NCBI GenBank assembly: GCA_003134675.1
Contig: PLBZ01000090.1
Span: 1-23,191 of the forward strand
Source: Solirubrobacterales bacterium
Lineage (GTDB): Bacteria > Actinomycetota > Thermoleophilia > Solirubrobacterales > Solirubrobacteraceae
DNA: 23,191 bases
Direction of reading: 5' to 3'
Every line of letters starts with the position of its first letter. Position 1 is the first letter of the stretch. Position numbers and translations under genes: made by a program. This document shows, piece by piece, positions 15,293 through 21,321 of this stretch. Under the pieces are notes generated by a model. It made no database searches. It was given only the letters and a program-made list of their open reading frames with translations, and was not told the origin of the DNA.

Positions 15293-16252
15293 ATGCCTGT
15301 CGCCCTGAGCACGCCCGTGGAGAGCAGGTGGGAGGCGCTTGGCACGAGCGCGGTCCTGCTGGTAACCGATCCCAACGCTCTGGGGCGGGCACGAGCGATC
15401 GTCAAGCGAGAGTTGGAGGAGATCGATCGCGCGTGCAGCCGCTTTCGATCGGACTCGGACTTGCAGCGTGTGAATGCTGGCGCGGGGCGATTCATACCGG
15501 TCGGCCAGTTGCTGATCGAAGCGGTGCAGGTCGCGCTGCGCGCCGCTGAGCTGACCAACGGGAACGTCGACCCGACGGTCGGCGACGCCTTGGTGCTCGC
15601 TGGCTATGACCGCGACTGGCGGCTGTTGGAAAAGCCAGCCGATGAACCTGAGCAAGCTGAAAGCCCGACCATACAAGCGCACGTCACGCCCGGATGGCAG
15701 GCGGTCGAGATCGACCGGGAGCACGCCGCAATACGCATCCCAACCGGCGTGCGCCTGGATCTGGGCGCCACCGCGAAGGCGTGGGTGGCGGATCGTGCCG
15801 CAAGCGCGGTGCACGAGGCGACCGGTGCGGGCAGCCTGGTCAGCCTGGGCGGCGACATCGCCACTGCCGGCGCCGCTCCCGAGGGTGGCTGGCGGATTTA
15901 TGTCACTGACGACCACCGCAGCGCTCCGGGTGGGCAGGGACAGACGATTTCGATCGTCTCGGGTGGTATCGCCACTTCCAGCACGTCAGTGCGGCGCTGG
16001 AGTCACAAAGGTCAGACGAGGCATCACATCATCGATCCCATGACGGGTACGTCCGTCATCCGGACTTGGCGCACCGTGAGCGTCGCGGCGGGGACGTGCC
16101 TGGACGCGAACATCGCCAGCACCGCGGCGCTCATCCGTGCGGGCTGCGCTCCGGCGTGGCTCGAGCAACTCGGCTTGCCCGCACGCCTGGTGAGCACCGA
16201 CGGCGCCGTGCGCCTGGTGAGTGGCTGGCCCGCACAGAGTGGGTCGCTATGA
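15293..16252 (+). CDS. apbE: FAD:protein FMN transferase, ApbE family
   Basis: A 319-residue enzyme that covalently attaches FMN, from FAD, to Ser/Thr of target flavoproteins using Mg2+. Motifs: RWEALGTSAVLL near the start, CSRFRSDSDLQRVNA (44-58), DPTVGDALVLAGYD, DLGATAKAWVADRA (variant of DLGGIAKGYA), SLVSLGGDIATAG, HHIIDPMTGT and the late VSVAAGTCLDANIASTAALI. The N-terminus has no lipoprotein or TAT signal, so it should act in the cytoplasm. GAGGGA six bases upstream serves as SD. Its usual substrate, an FMN-binding-domain protein, is not in the window. The stop overlaps the ATG of the following 25-codon ORF (ATGA), so translation is coupled. Confidence 0.93.
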   Translation: MPVALSTPVESRWEALGTSAVLLVTDPNALGRARAIVKRELEEIDRACSRFRSDSDLQRVNAGAGRFIPVGQLLIEAVQVALRAAELTNGNVDPTVGDALVLAGYDRDWRLLEKPADEPEQAESPTIQAHVTPGWQAVEIDREHAAIRIPTGVRLDLGATAKAWVADRAASAVHEATGAGSLVSLGGDIATAGAAPEGGWRIYVTDDHRSAPGGQGQTISIVSGGIATSSTSVRRWSHKGQTRHHIIDPMTGTSVIRTWRTVSVAAGTCLDANIASTAALIRAGCAPAWLEQLGLPARLVSTDGAVRLVSGWPAQSGSL

Positions 16253-16326
16253 CACTGATCGGCGCCGTTGGTCCCAGCGCATACTGGTATCTCACGCGCT
16301 CCACAGTGGGGTCGTCTGAGAAATGA
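16249..16326 (+). pseudogene. Remnant of ferric-reductase-like/cytochrome b transmembrane gene (25 codons)
   Basis: Translation gives MTLIGAVGPSAYWYLTRST, then VGSSEK and stop. 'GPSAxWYLTRSTG' is how I remember the first helix of actinobacterial ferric-reductase-like transmembrane proteins, which normally lie between apbE and the SLBB gene and run about 200 residues. Here the similarity stops after WYLTRST. Both junctions are preserved: ATGA overlap with the apbE stop and ATGA overlap with the next start at 16323. The simplest reading is an internal in-frame deletion that spared translational coupling. A genuine 25-aa leader peptide cannot be excluded. Confidence 0.5.
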
Positions 16327-17642
16327 GCCTGCAAGCCGATCCTGCCAGCCTGCCACGGCTACTCACGGGCATCCCCGTCCACGGCGCCATGGACCTCAAG
16401 GAGCATGTGGCGATTCACGGCGAGGCACCCTTCGCTAAGCGCCGTGAGCGACGGGGAGCAGGCACGCTGATCGACCTCGTCGAGCAGGCTGGTCTGCTCG
16501 GCCGCGGGGGCGCCGCATTCCCTGCGGCGGCGAAGATGCGGGCGGTCGTCGGTGCCGGCCGATCTCGGATCGGCGTACGACCGATCGTGCTTGCCAACGC
16601 GGCCGAGGGGGAGCCCGCGAGCCTCAAGGACCGCGTGCTCCTGGAGGGCCTGCCTCATCTGGTGCTCGACGGGGGAGTCCTGGCCGCACGGGCCGTTGGA
16701 GCCGACGAGCTGATCCTCTGCATCGATGAGTCGGCCGGGCCGGCCCTGCAGAGCGCGACCAGCGCGATCAGAGAGCGCGAGCGGACCGGTGGCGACGCTC
16801 TGAAGGTCAGTATCCAGCCCGTTCCCGTGGGATACGTCTCGGGCCAGGAGTCGGCGCTCGTGAACCTCTGCAGCGGCGGGCCGGCAAAGCCGACGCTCAC
16901 CCCGCCGATGCCATTCCAGCGAGGAGTCCGTCGGCGCCCGACATTGATCAACAATGCCGAGACGCTCGCCCACCTCGCGCTGATTGCTCGCTACGGGCCA
17001 CAGTGGTTCCGCCAACTCGGCACGCAGGCGCATCCCGGTTCGACGCTGCTCACGCTCTCCGGCGCCGTCACCCACCCCGGCGTGTACGAGATCGAGTATG
17101 GTGCGCCACTCGCGTCGCTGATCGAGGCCGCCGGCGGCACGAGCACTCCAATTCGCGCTGCTCTGCTCGGCGGCTACGCGGGCACCTGGTTCGACGGTGC
17201 AGCGATCTCCACGCTCGCGCTGTCCAACGATCACCTGGCTCCTCACGACGCATCGCTCGGCGCGGGGATCGCCGTGCTTCTTTCCCAGGAGACATGTCCG
17301 GTGGCCGAGACCTCACGTGTCACACGTTGGCTGGCGGGACAGAGCGCCGGTCAATGCGGGCCCTGCGTGCACGGTCTGGGGGCGATAGCCGGTGCGATCG
17401 AGGAGTTCGCCGCCGGCACTGCGTCGGCCGAGACGGGACAGCGCACCGTCCGCTGGGCTTCGCAGGTCAAGGGACGCGGCGCCTGTCGTCACCCGGATGG
17501 AGTCGTAGGCTTCGTCACGAGTGCCTTGGATGTATTCGCCGAGGAGTTCGCCGACCACGCCCGGCATGGGCCATGCGATGCGTGCTCGCGGGCGCGCGAA
17601 CTGCCTTTGCCGATGCCAATCGAGCTGGCTACGGCCGCGTGA
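16323..17642 (+). CDS. NuoF/SLBB-domain flavoprotein (NADH dehydrogenase 51-kDa-like)
   Basis: A 439-residue protein related to complex I NuoF and RnfC, which pass electrons between NAD(P)H, FMN and Fe-S centres. FMN/NADH-binding fold: GLLGRGGAAFPAAAK (57-71), NAAEGEPASLKDR (92-104) and GYVSGQESALVN (170-181). An SLBB-like region (about 240-290) includes TLLTLSGAVTHPGVYEIEYG. The Fe-S end is incomplete against NuoF: SAGQCGPCVHG supplies C345 and C348, C388 lies in GACRHPDG, but the first Cys of the NuoF triad is Ala342. C418 and C421 form an extra CxxC near the C-terminus and could help. Its start overlaps the upstream remnant (ATGA). In related clusters it would link a ferredoxin to a membrane cytochrome; both partners appear broken here. 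Confidence 0.87.
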   Translation: MSLQADPASLPRLLTGIPVHGAMDLKEHVAIHGEAPFAKRRERRGAGTLIDLVEQAGLLGRGGAAFPAAAKMRAVVGAGRSRIGVRPIVLANAAEGEPASLKDRVLLEGLPHLVLDGGVLAARAVGADELILCIDESAGPALQSATSAIRERERTGGDALKVSIQPVPVGYVSGQESALVNLCSGGPAKPTLTPPMPFQRGVRRRPTLINNAETLAHLALIARYGPQWFRQLGTQAHPGSTLLTLSGAVTHPGVYEIEYGAPLASLIEAAGGTSTPIRAALLGGYAGTWFDGAAISTLALSNDHLAPHDASLGAGIAVLLSQETCPVAETSRVTRWLAGQSAGQCGPCVHGLGAIAGAIEEFAAGTASAETGQRTVRWASQVKGRGACRHPDGVVGFVTSALDVFAEEFADHARHGPCDACSRARELPLPMPIELATAA

Positions 17643-17646
17643 GAGA

Positions 17647-17805
17647 ATGAGCGTGCGCCTGAAGGTGAATCCGATCGTGCTGGCGGTGGGTATTACGCGC
17701 GGCTGGTCTTCTGCGCTGGCCGGTGTGGGCGCCGCTGTCGCTGTACTGACGGCTGTGGTCGAAGCGCCAGGCGAGGACGTCGAGCGCTTAAGCGTAAACG
17801 CATGA
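17647..17805 (+). pseudogene. Possible internally deleted ferredoxin gene (52 codons, no cysteine)
   Basis: The product begins MSVRLKVNPI, matching the N-terminus of small actinobacterial ferredoxins as I know them (VNPI followed by C-x5-C). The next residues are VLAVGITRGWSSALAG and no Cys occurs in the whole 52-residue product, so it cannot hold a cluster. The end (AAVAVLTAVVEAPGEDVERL) could be what is left of the usual C-terminal helix near the last cysteine, which would mean an in-frame deletion of the core. It sits 4 bases after the SLBB stop and its own stop overlaps the next ATG (ATGA). Alternative: an unrelated small hydrophobic protein that replaced it. Confidence 0.45.
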
Positions 17806-17996
17806 CAGCGCTACGGGCATTTCCGCAGGCGGTCTGGGAGTTCATTGTCGGCGATGACTGGCGCACTGCACTGGGTGTGGTACTCGCGCTGGCGATCACC
17901 GCCCTAATCGCCACAACGAGCGTTGCGGCATGGTGGGTGATGCCGATCGCGGTGCTCGGCCTGCTCGGCCTCTCGCTCTGGCGCGCCTCCCGCTGA
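17802..17996 (+). CDS. Small two-helix membrane protein, last gene of ApbE/SLBB operon
   Basis: A 64-residue protein: an amphipathic N-terminal stretch (MTALRAFPQAVWEFIVGDDW), then two hydrophobic helices (about 22-41 and 43-58, AWWVMPIAVLGLLGLSLW) and a short basic end. The FIVGDDWR segment followed by two helices resembles small proteins that close similar actinobacterial redox clusters as I remember them, with no assigned role. Its ATG overlaps the preceding stop (ATGA), so it is co-translated with the ferredoxin-like remnant. It converges on ftsH with a 5-base gap. Confidence 0.68.
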   Translation: MTALRAFPQAVWEFIVGDDWRTALGVVLALAITALIATTSVAAWWVMPIAVLGLLGLSLWRASR

Positions 17997-18001
17997 ATGG
18001 A

Positions 18002-20029
18002 TCAGGAGATCACGGCTGGCTCTTCGCGACGCGCGGGCACACCCGCTGCCGTGTACGCGTCGAGTTCGTCCAGCGTCTCGGTCTTCAGTAGCGCCTGCGC
18101 GAGGCTCTCCAGCTGATCGCGGTGGTCGCCGAGCAGGTGTGTGACCTGCTGATGGGCGAGGTCGATCAGCCGCCTGACCTCCTCGTCGATGAGGCGCTGG
18201 GTGGACTCTGAGGTCGCGCTCACACCGGGTAGGAACGGTCCCTCGCCGTCGGCGGGGAGCACGGCGATCGGGCCGACCGCCTCGCTCATCCCCCAGCGCC
18301 CAACCATCTGCCGGGCGATCTGGGTGAGCTGCTGAATGTCAGACTCGGCACCGGTCGTGATCGTGCCGTAGACGATCTCCTCGGCGACCCGACCGCCGAG
18401 GGCAACGCGAATCTTCGCCTCGAGATCTTCACGGGAGTAGGAGACACGGTCTGAGTCCGGAGTGGAGAGGGTCACGCCGAGTGCCATCCCGCGAGGGATG
18501 ATCGAGACCTTGCGTACCGGATCTGCGCCGGGTGTGAGCATGCCCACGAGGGCGTGCCCGGACTCGTGATAGGCGGTTCGCTCGCGGTCGGCGGCAGAGA
18601 GCAGGATGCCGCGTGGTGAGCCGAGCATGATCTTCTCCAGCGAGTCGGTGAAGTCGCTCATCCGTACCTTCTCGTGGCCGCGGCGCGCCGCGAGCAACGC
18701 GGCCTCGTTGGCGAGGTTGGCGAGGTCCGCCCCGACCATGCCGGGGGTGCTGGAGGCGATCGCCTGCAGGTCGGCGTCGTCGTCTAGGGGTATCGAGCGG
18801 GTGTGGACCTCGAGGATTTCGACACGCCCCTTGCGGTCGGGGGCTTGCACGGTCACCCGCCGGTCAAAGCGTCCGGCACGCAGGAGTGCAGGGTCTAGGA
18901 CGTCGGGGCGATTGGTTGCCGCGAGCACGATCACGGCCTGGGAGGACTCGAACCCGTCGATCTCGGTGAGGATCTGGTCGAGCGTCTGCTCGCGCTCGTC
19001 GTTGGCGCCGGTGACCGACACCGAGCCTTGGCGCGAGCGCCCGATCGCGTCGAGCTCGTCGATGAAAATGATCGCCGGCGCTGCCTCCTTGGCCTTGGCG
19101 AACAGATCCCTGACGCGCGATGCGCCGACGCCCACGATCGCCTCGATGAACTCCGAGGCTGAGATCGAGAAGAAGGCAGCGTGCGCCTCGCCAGCGACGG
19201 CGCGGGCGAGCAGTGTCTTACCCGTACCCGGTGCTCCGGAGAGCAGCACACCGTGGGGCATGCGCCCGCCGAGGCTCCCGTAGCGGTCGGGATTTCGCAG
19301 GAAGTCGACGATCTCTGAGAGCTCGGACTTGGCCTCGTCGATCCCCGCGACGTCGGCGAAGGTGACGCGGATCTTTTCTGGGTCCACGCGGCGCGCCTGG
19401 GAGCGCCCGAAGTTGCCCAGCGCGCCCATGCCGCTGGCGCCCTTCGCGGCGCGGCGGGCGATCAGCACGAACAGGCCGACGATCAGCAACGTCGGGCCGA
19501 AGCCGAGCAGTAGCTCGGTGAGCAGCGATTTGCTTTCGCTCGTCGATTCGGCGTTGATCTTCACTGCCTTTTCCTGCAATAGCGCAGACAGCTGGCTGCC
19601 GTTCCAGAAGCTCGGCACCTGGGTGGCGAACAGCTTGGTGGGCTTTGCTTTCTTATCGGTCGACGGGTAGCGCAGCTTGGTCTTGAACTTGCCCTGGATC
19701 GTGTCTCCCTTGGAGGAGATCGCTGCGACCGAGCCTTCCTTGACCTGTTCTAAGAAGTACGGGCTAAACGGAACGGTTACCCGCTGTTCACCTGAGGAGG
19801 GCTGGAAGAGCAGCAAGGACAGCCAGTTCAGCGCGATCAGGATCAGTACGAACCACAGAAAGCCGGGTCTGCGGTGTGCCGCAGGACCCTTCGGCGTCTG
19901 CTCGGGCATGCCACGCCCGTCGGGCGCGGGGGAGACCTGCCAGCCCCGCTTGTCGCGTGGCATCGGCGGGTGCGCATCCGCCCGGCTCGCGCTCAGGTGA
20001 TTGGGCTCGTTTGGCGATGTATCGGGCAC
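18002..20029 (-). CDS. ftsH: FtsH-family ATP-dependent zinc metalloprotease
   Basis: A 675-residue membrane AAA+ protease that unfolds and degrades membrane and regulatory proteins. An extended polar N-terminus (1-54), TM1 (about 56-75), an outer domain (80-168) and TM2 (about 171-192) lead into the AAA domain: Walker A GAPGTGKT (265-272), Walker [10 protein letters not shown] (320-328) and second region of homology [20 protein letters not shown] (371-390). The protease domain has HESGH (488-492) and TTGAESD with the third zinc ligand D564. The substrate-gripping pore loop, usually FVEMFVG, is FIEAIVG (294-300): the aromatic residue is Ile298. The '[13 protein letters not shown]' variant suggests a divergent FtsH subgroup. 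GTG 20029 is preceded by AAGGCGG and by a 7-bp inverted repeat. Confidence 0.95.
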   Translation of the reverse strand: MPDTSPNEPNHLSASRADAHPPMPRDKRGWQVSPAPDGRGMPEQTPKGPAAHRRPGFLWFVLILIALNWLSLLLFQPSSGEQRVTVPFSPYFLEQVKEGSVAAISSKGDTIQGKFKTKLRYPSTDKKAKPTKLFATQVPSFWNGSQLSALLQEKAVKINAESTSESKSLLTELLLGFGPTLLIVGLFVLIARRAAKGASGMGALGNFGRSQARRVDPEKIRVTFADVAGIDEAKSELSEIVDFLRNPDRYGSLGGRMPHGVLLSGAPGTGKTLLARAVAGEAHAAFFSISASEFIEAIVGVGASRVRDLFAKAKEAAPAIIFIDELDAIGRSRQGSVSVTGANDEREQTLDQILTEIDGFESSQAVIVLAATNRPDVLDPALLRAGRFDRRVTVQAPDRKGRVEILEVHTRSIPLDDDADLQAIASSTPGMVGADLANLANEAALLAARRGHEKVRMSDFTDSLEKIMLGSPRGILLSAADRERTAYHESGHALVGMLTPGADPVRKVSIIPRGMALGVTLSTPDSDRVSYSREDLEAKIRVALGGRVAEEIVYGTITTGAESDIQQLTQIARQMVGRWGMSEAVGPIAVLPADGEGPFLPGVSATSESTQRLIDEEVRRLIDLAHQQVTHLLGDHRDQLESLAQALLKTETLDELDAYTAAGVPARREEPAVIS

Positions 20030-20042
20030 CCGGCCGCCTTCT

Positions 20043-20069
20043 CGTTCACGGGGTGGGGAAGGGTGAACG
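20043..20069 (-). promoter_or_regulatory. Inverted repeat upstream of ftsH start
   Basis: CGTTCAC (20043-20049) and GTGAACG (20063-20069) form a perfect 7-bp inverted repeat with a 13-base spacer, ending 13 bases before the ftsH start. On the transcript the hairpin would sit directly upstream of the SD-like AAGGCGG. It could be an operator or a 5'-UTR structure; nothing more specific can be said. Confidence 0.35.
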
Positions 20070-20146
20070 TCTCGGCAAACATGACTGGACGATCAACATA
20101 GCGGTTGCGTTGCACAGAGACCCCGCCTGCCGGCACCCGGCGAGGC

Positions 20147-20152
20147 TAGACT
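20147..20152 (+). promoter_or_regulatory. Candidate -10 element (TAGACT) for the tRNA
   Basis: TAGACT lies 10 bases before the first base of the mature tRNA, giving a 5' leader of only a few bases. No clear -35 was found at 16-18 bases upstream. Confidence 0.4.
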
Positions 20153-20162
20153 GCGCTACCCC

Positions 20163-20236
20163 GCCGGAGTAGCTCAGCTGGTTAGAGCAGCGGAATCATA
20201 ATCCGCGTGTCGGGGGTTCGAGTCCCTCCTCCGGCA
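20163..20236 (+). tRNA. tRNA with CAT anticodon (tRNA-Met, elongator; tRNA-Ile2 possible)
   Basis: The cloverleaf folds cleanly. Acceptor GCCGGAG/CTCCGGC (20163-20169 with 20229-20235), D stem GCTC/GAGC, anticodon stem GCGGA/TCCGC around loop ATCATAA with anticodon CAT (20197-20199). A 5-base variable loop follows, then T stem GGGGG/CCCTC (one G-T pair) with loop TTCGAGT. The discriminator is A20236 and CCA is not encoded. The first pair is G-C, so it is not the initiator type with an unpaired first position. The CAT anticodon fits elongator methionine, or isoleucine-2 after lysidine modification by TilS; the sequence alone does not decide. Confidence 0.93.
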
Positions 20237-20286
20237 TCGCTCAAAACCCTGGCGAAACGATATTTAGCCGCTAGCAGCACCTGTGA

Positions 20287-20667
20287 TCAGACGACGTGCA
20301 CTGCGAGGTCACGGCCGATCGCGGCGGCGATGCGACGCAGATCATCAGGATCGCTGGTCACGACCAGATCTCCCCGGTCAAGCGCGGTGACCACGACCGC
20401 GGCGTCAACCAGATCACGCCCATCACTTGCCGCAAGGGCCGCGCCGGCAGAGCGCGCCTGCTGCTCGGTGAACGGCTCGATGCGACACCCGCGCACGAGT
20501 CGCGACAGCCGCGCCTGGGGCCCGCCTCGCCAAGCTTGGCCCAACACAACCGTCGGGAGCGTCGGATACATCCCACGTTCGAGCAGACGCCTGTGCAGTC
20601 GCCACACGGATTTCGAATCGCGTTCGGCCGCGATCAACGCGCCCGCATCGTAGGTGACGCCACTCAC
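20287..20667 (-). CDS. vapC: PIN-domain ribonuclease toxin, VapC family
   Basis: A 126-residue PIN-domain protein. The acidic residues expected around the Mg2+ site are visible: D7 in TYDAGALIAAER, E15, D85/D88 in GRDLVDAAVV and D106 in VTSDPDDL. VapC toxins cleave RNA, often tRNA or rRNA, when freed from their antitoxin. The GTG start at 20667 overlaps the TGA of the upstream antitoxin gene (GTGA), so translation is coupled as in most vapBC operons. The gene ends 50 bases from the tRNA-CAT gene on the other strand. The targeted RNA is unknown. Length and motif spacing are normal and the toxin looks intact. Confidence 0.88.
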   Translation of the reverse strand: MSGVTYDAGALIAAERDSKSVWRLHRRLLERGMYPTLPTVVLGQAWRGGPQARLSRLVRGCRIEPFTEQQARSAGAALAASDGRDLVDAAVVVTALDRGDLVVTSDPDDLRRIAAAIGRDLAVHVV

Positions 20668-20939
20668 GCGGCGCGACGGGGCTCGCGCTTACGGCCAATC
20701 CCCGCGGCGTCGAGCACCGCGTCGGCCTTGGCTAGCTCCTCCGCCGAGATCGGCCCATGTTCGGCTTCCCACTCCGCGACCCCGGCCAGACCGTCCTGGA
20801 GACGAACCTCAGTCTCCAAAGCGCTCACGGACGCCTCGTTCAACCAGGCCGACAGGCTCATACCCCGGCGTTTGGCGGCCTGCTTGGCGGCATCCGCGAC
20901 CGACTCTTCCAAGGCGACGGAGAGCTTGCGAACGGGCAT
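20664..20939 (-). CDS. vapB: Antitoxin partner of VapC (VapB-like)
   Basis: A 91-residue protein. The N-terminus (MPVRKLSVALEESVADAAKQ, then RRGMSLSAWLNEAS) looks like a ribbon-helix-helix DNA-binding domain of the CopG/Arc type that dimerises and represses its own operon. The C-terminal half is acidic and Ala/Glu-rich (EWEAEHGPISAEELAKADAV), suited to wrap and block the toxin, and ends in a basic tail. ATG 20939 is preferred to a longer frame because the RHH begins there and a TGCTACTAT promoter element lies just before it. No SD is present, so the mRNA is probably leaderless. Confidence 0.85.
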   Translation of the reverse strand: MPVRKLSVALEESVADAAKQAAKRRGMSLSAWLNEASVSALETEVRLQDGLAGVAEWEAEHGPISAEELAKADAVLDAAGIGRKREPRRAA

Positions 20940-20945
20940 ACCAAA

Positions 20946-20975
20946 ATAGTAGCACCTGAGTCGTACCGTACTCGT
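20946..20975 (-). promoter_or_regulatory. vapBC promoter: extended -10 with repeated CGTAC upstream
   Basis: On the minus strand TGC-TACTAT (the hexamer is plus 20946-20951) ends six bases before the vapB ATG, placing the transcript start on the A of ATG. Just upstream, plus 20962-20971 is a tandem CGTAC-CGTAC, a plausible autorepression operator. The -35 is weak. Confidence 0.42.
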
Positions 20976-21018
20976 CTTCGCTGGCCCATGGCCCAAAGAG
21001 CTCCTCACGCACGTCTTG

Positions 21019-21052
21019 GGCCGCTGCCCCGACTGCTCCTGAGGCAGCGGCC
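21019..21052 (-). terminator. Strong hairpin downstream of the 54-aa gene, possible terminator
   Basis: GGCCGCTGCC (21019-21028) and GGCAGCGGCC (21043-21052) form a perfect 10-bp stem with a 14-base loop, starting 12 bases past the stop of the 54-aa gene and 79 bases before vapB. No T-run follows, as is common in GC-rich actinobacteria, so the terminator role is inferred from position. Confidence 0.45.
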
Positions 21053-21064
21053 TTGATGCGCTCG

Positions 21065-21229
21065 TCACCGAGGTTTGGACTTCTTCTCGCGTCGGGCTTG
21101 TGCGTCGTGCTTGAGCTGGGCTTGCTTTCCGGCTATCTCAGCGGTGCGTTCGGCTTGTCGCTCCTGGGCCATGCTGCGTGATTTGGCGGCGTTGGCGATG
21201 TGGTCCTTGCGCGTTTGTTGTTGATCCAT
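21065..21229 (-). CDS. Small basic hypothetical protein, 54 aa
   Basis: A short ORF: MDQQQTRKDHIANAAKSRSM, then a helix-forming stretch rich in Ala, Gln, Glu, Lys and Arg, ending REKKSKPR. It has no cysteine and almost no hydrophobic core, so it is probably a single long charged helix or disordered. Support for coding: a strong GAGGAGG four bases before the ATG, a candidate TAGAGT -10 inside an inverted repeat upstream, and a stable hairpin just after the stop. I recognise no family; nucleic-acid or ribosome binding would suit the charge but is unproven. Confidence 0.6.
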   Translation of the reverse strand: MDQQQTRKDHIANAAKSRSMAQERQAERTAEIAGKQAQLKHDAQARREKKSKPR

Positions 21230-21239
21230 GCAGCCTCCT

Positions 21240-21260
21240 CGTAGAGACAGTCACTCTACG
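21240..21260 (-). promoter_or_regulatory. Inverted repeat overlapping a TAGAGT -10-like element
   Basis: CGTAGAG (21240-21246) and CTCTACG (21254-21260) form a 7-bp inverted repeat with a 7-base spacer. On the minus strand TAGAGT (21258 to 21253) within it is placed well to be the -10 of the 54-aa gene. A dimeric repressor could bind here; the divergent cupin gene starts 62 bases away. Confidence 0.38.
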
Positions 21261-21308
21261 CCCATTCACAACGCCCACACGGCCAGAAGTTTCTGCCTGA
21301 ACCGCGAC

Positions 21309-21314
21309 TACGCT
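21309..21314 (+). promoter_or_regulatory. Candidate -10 element (TACGCT) for the cupin gene
   Basis: TACGCT ends exactly 7 bases before the GTG at 21322, the same hexamer and spacing as at the SEDS gene. A leaderless transcript is predicted. Confidence 0.38.
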
Positions 21315-21321
21315 TTGCCTC

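Noticed and set aside
16359..17246. 295-codon minus-strand ORF opposite the SLBB flavoprotein
   Set aside because: Antisense to intact NuoF motifs; no start signal and no recognisable domain.
17650..17806. Cys-rich peptide in the third frame over the ferredoxin-like remnant
   Set aside because: That frame shows several Cys (FCAGRCGRRCRCTDGCG), but it has no start signal and is Arg/Gly-rich as expected of shifted GC-rich coding sequence; it does not match the ferredoxin spacing.
20163..20290. tRNA 3' end as an integration (att) site
   Set aside because: I saw no second copy of the tRNA 3' sequence in the window and no integrase or phage gene.
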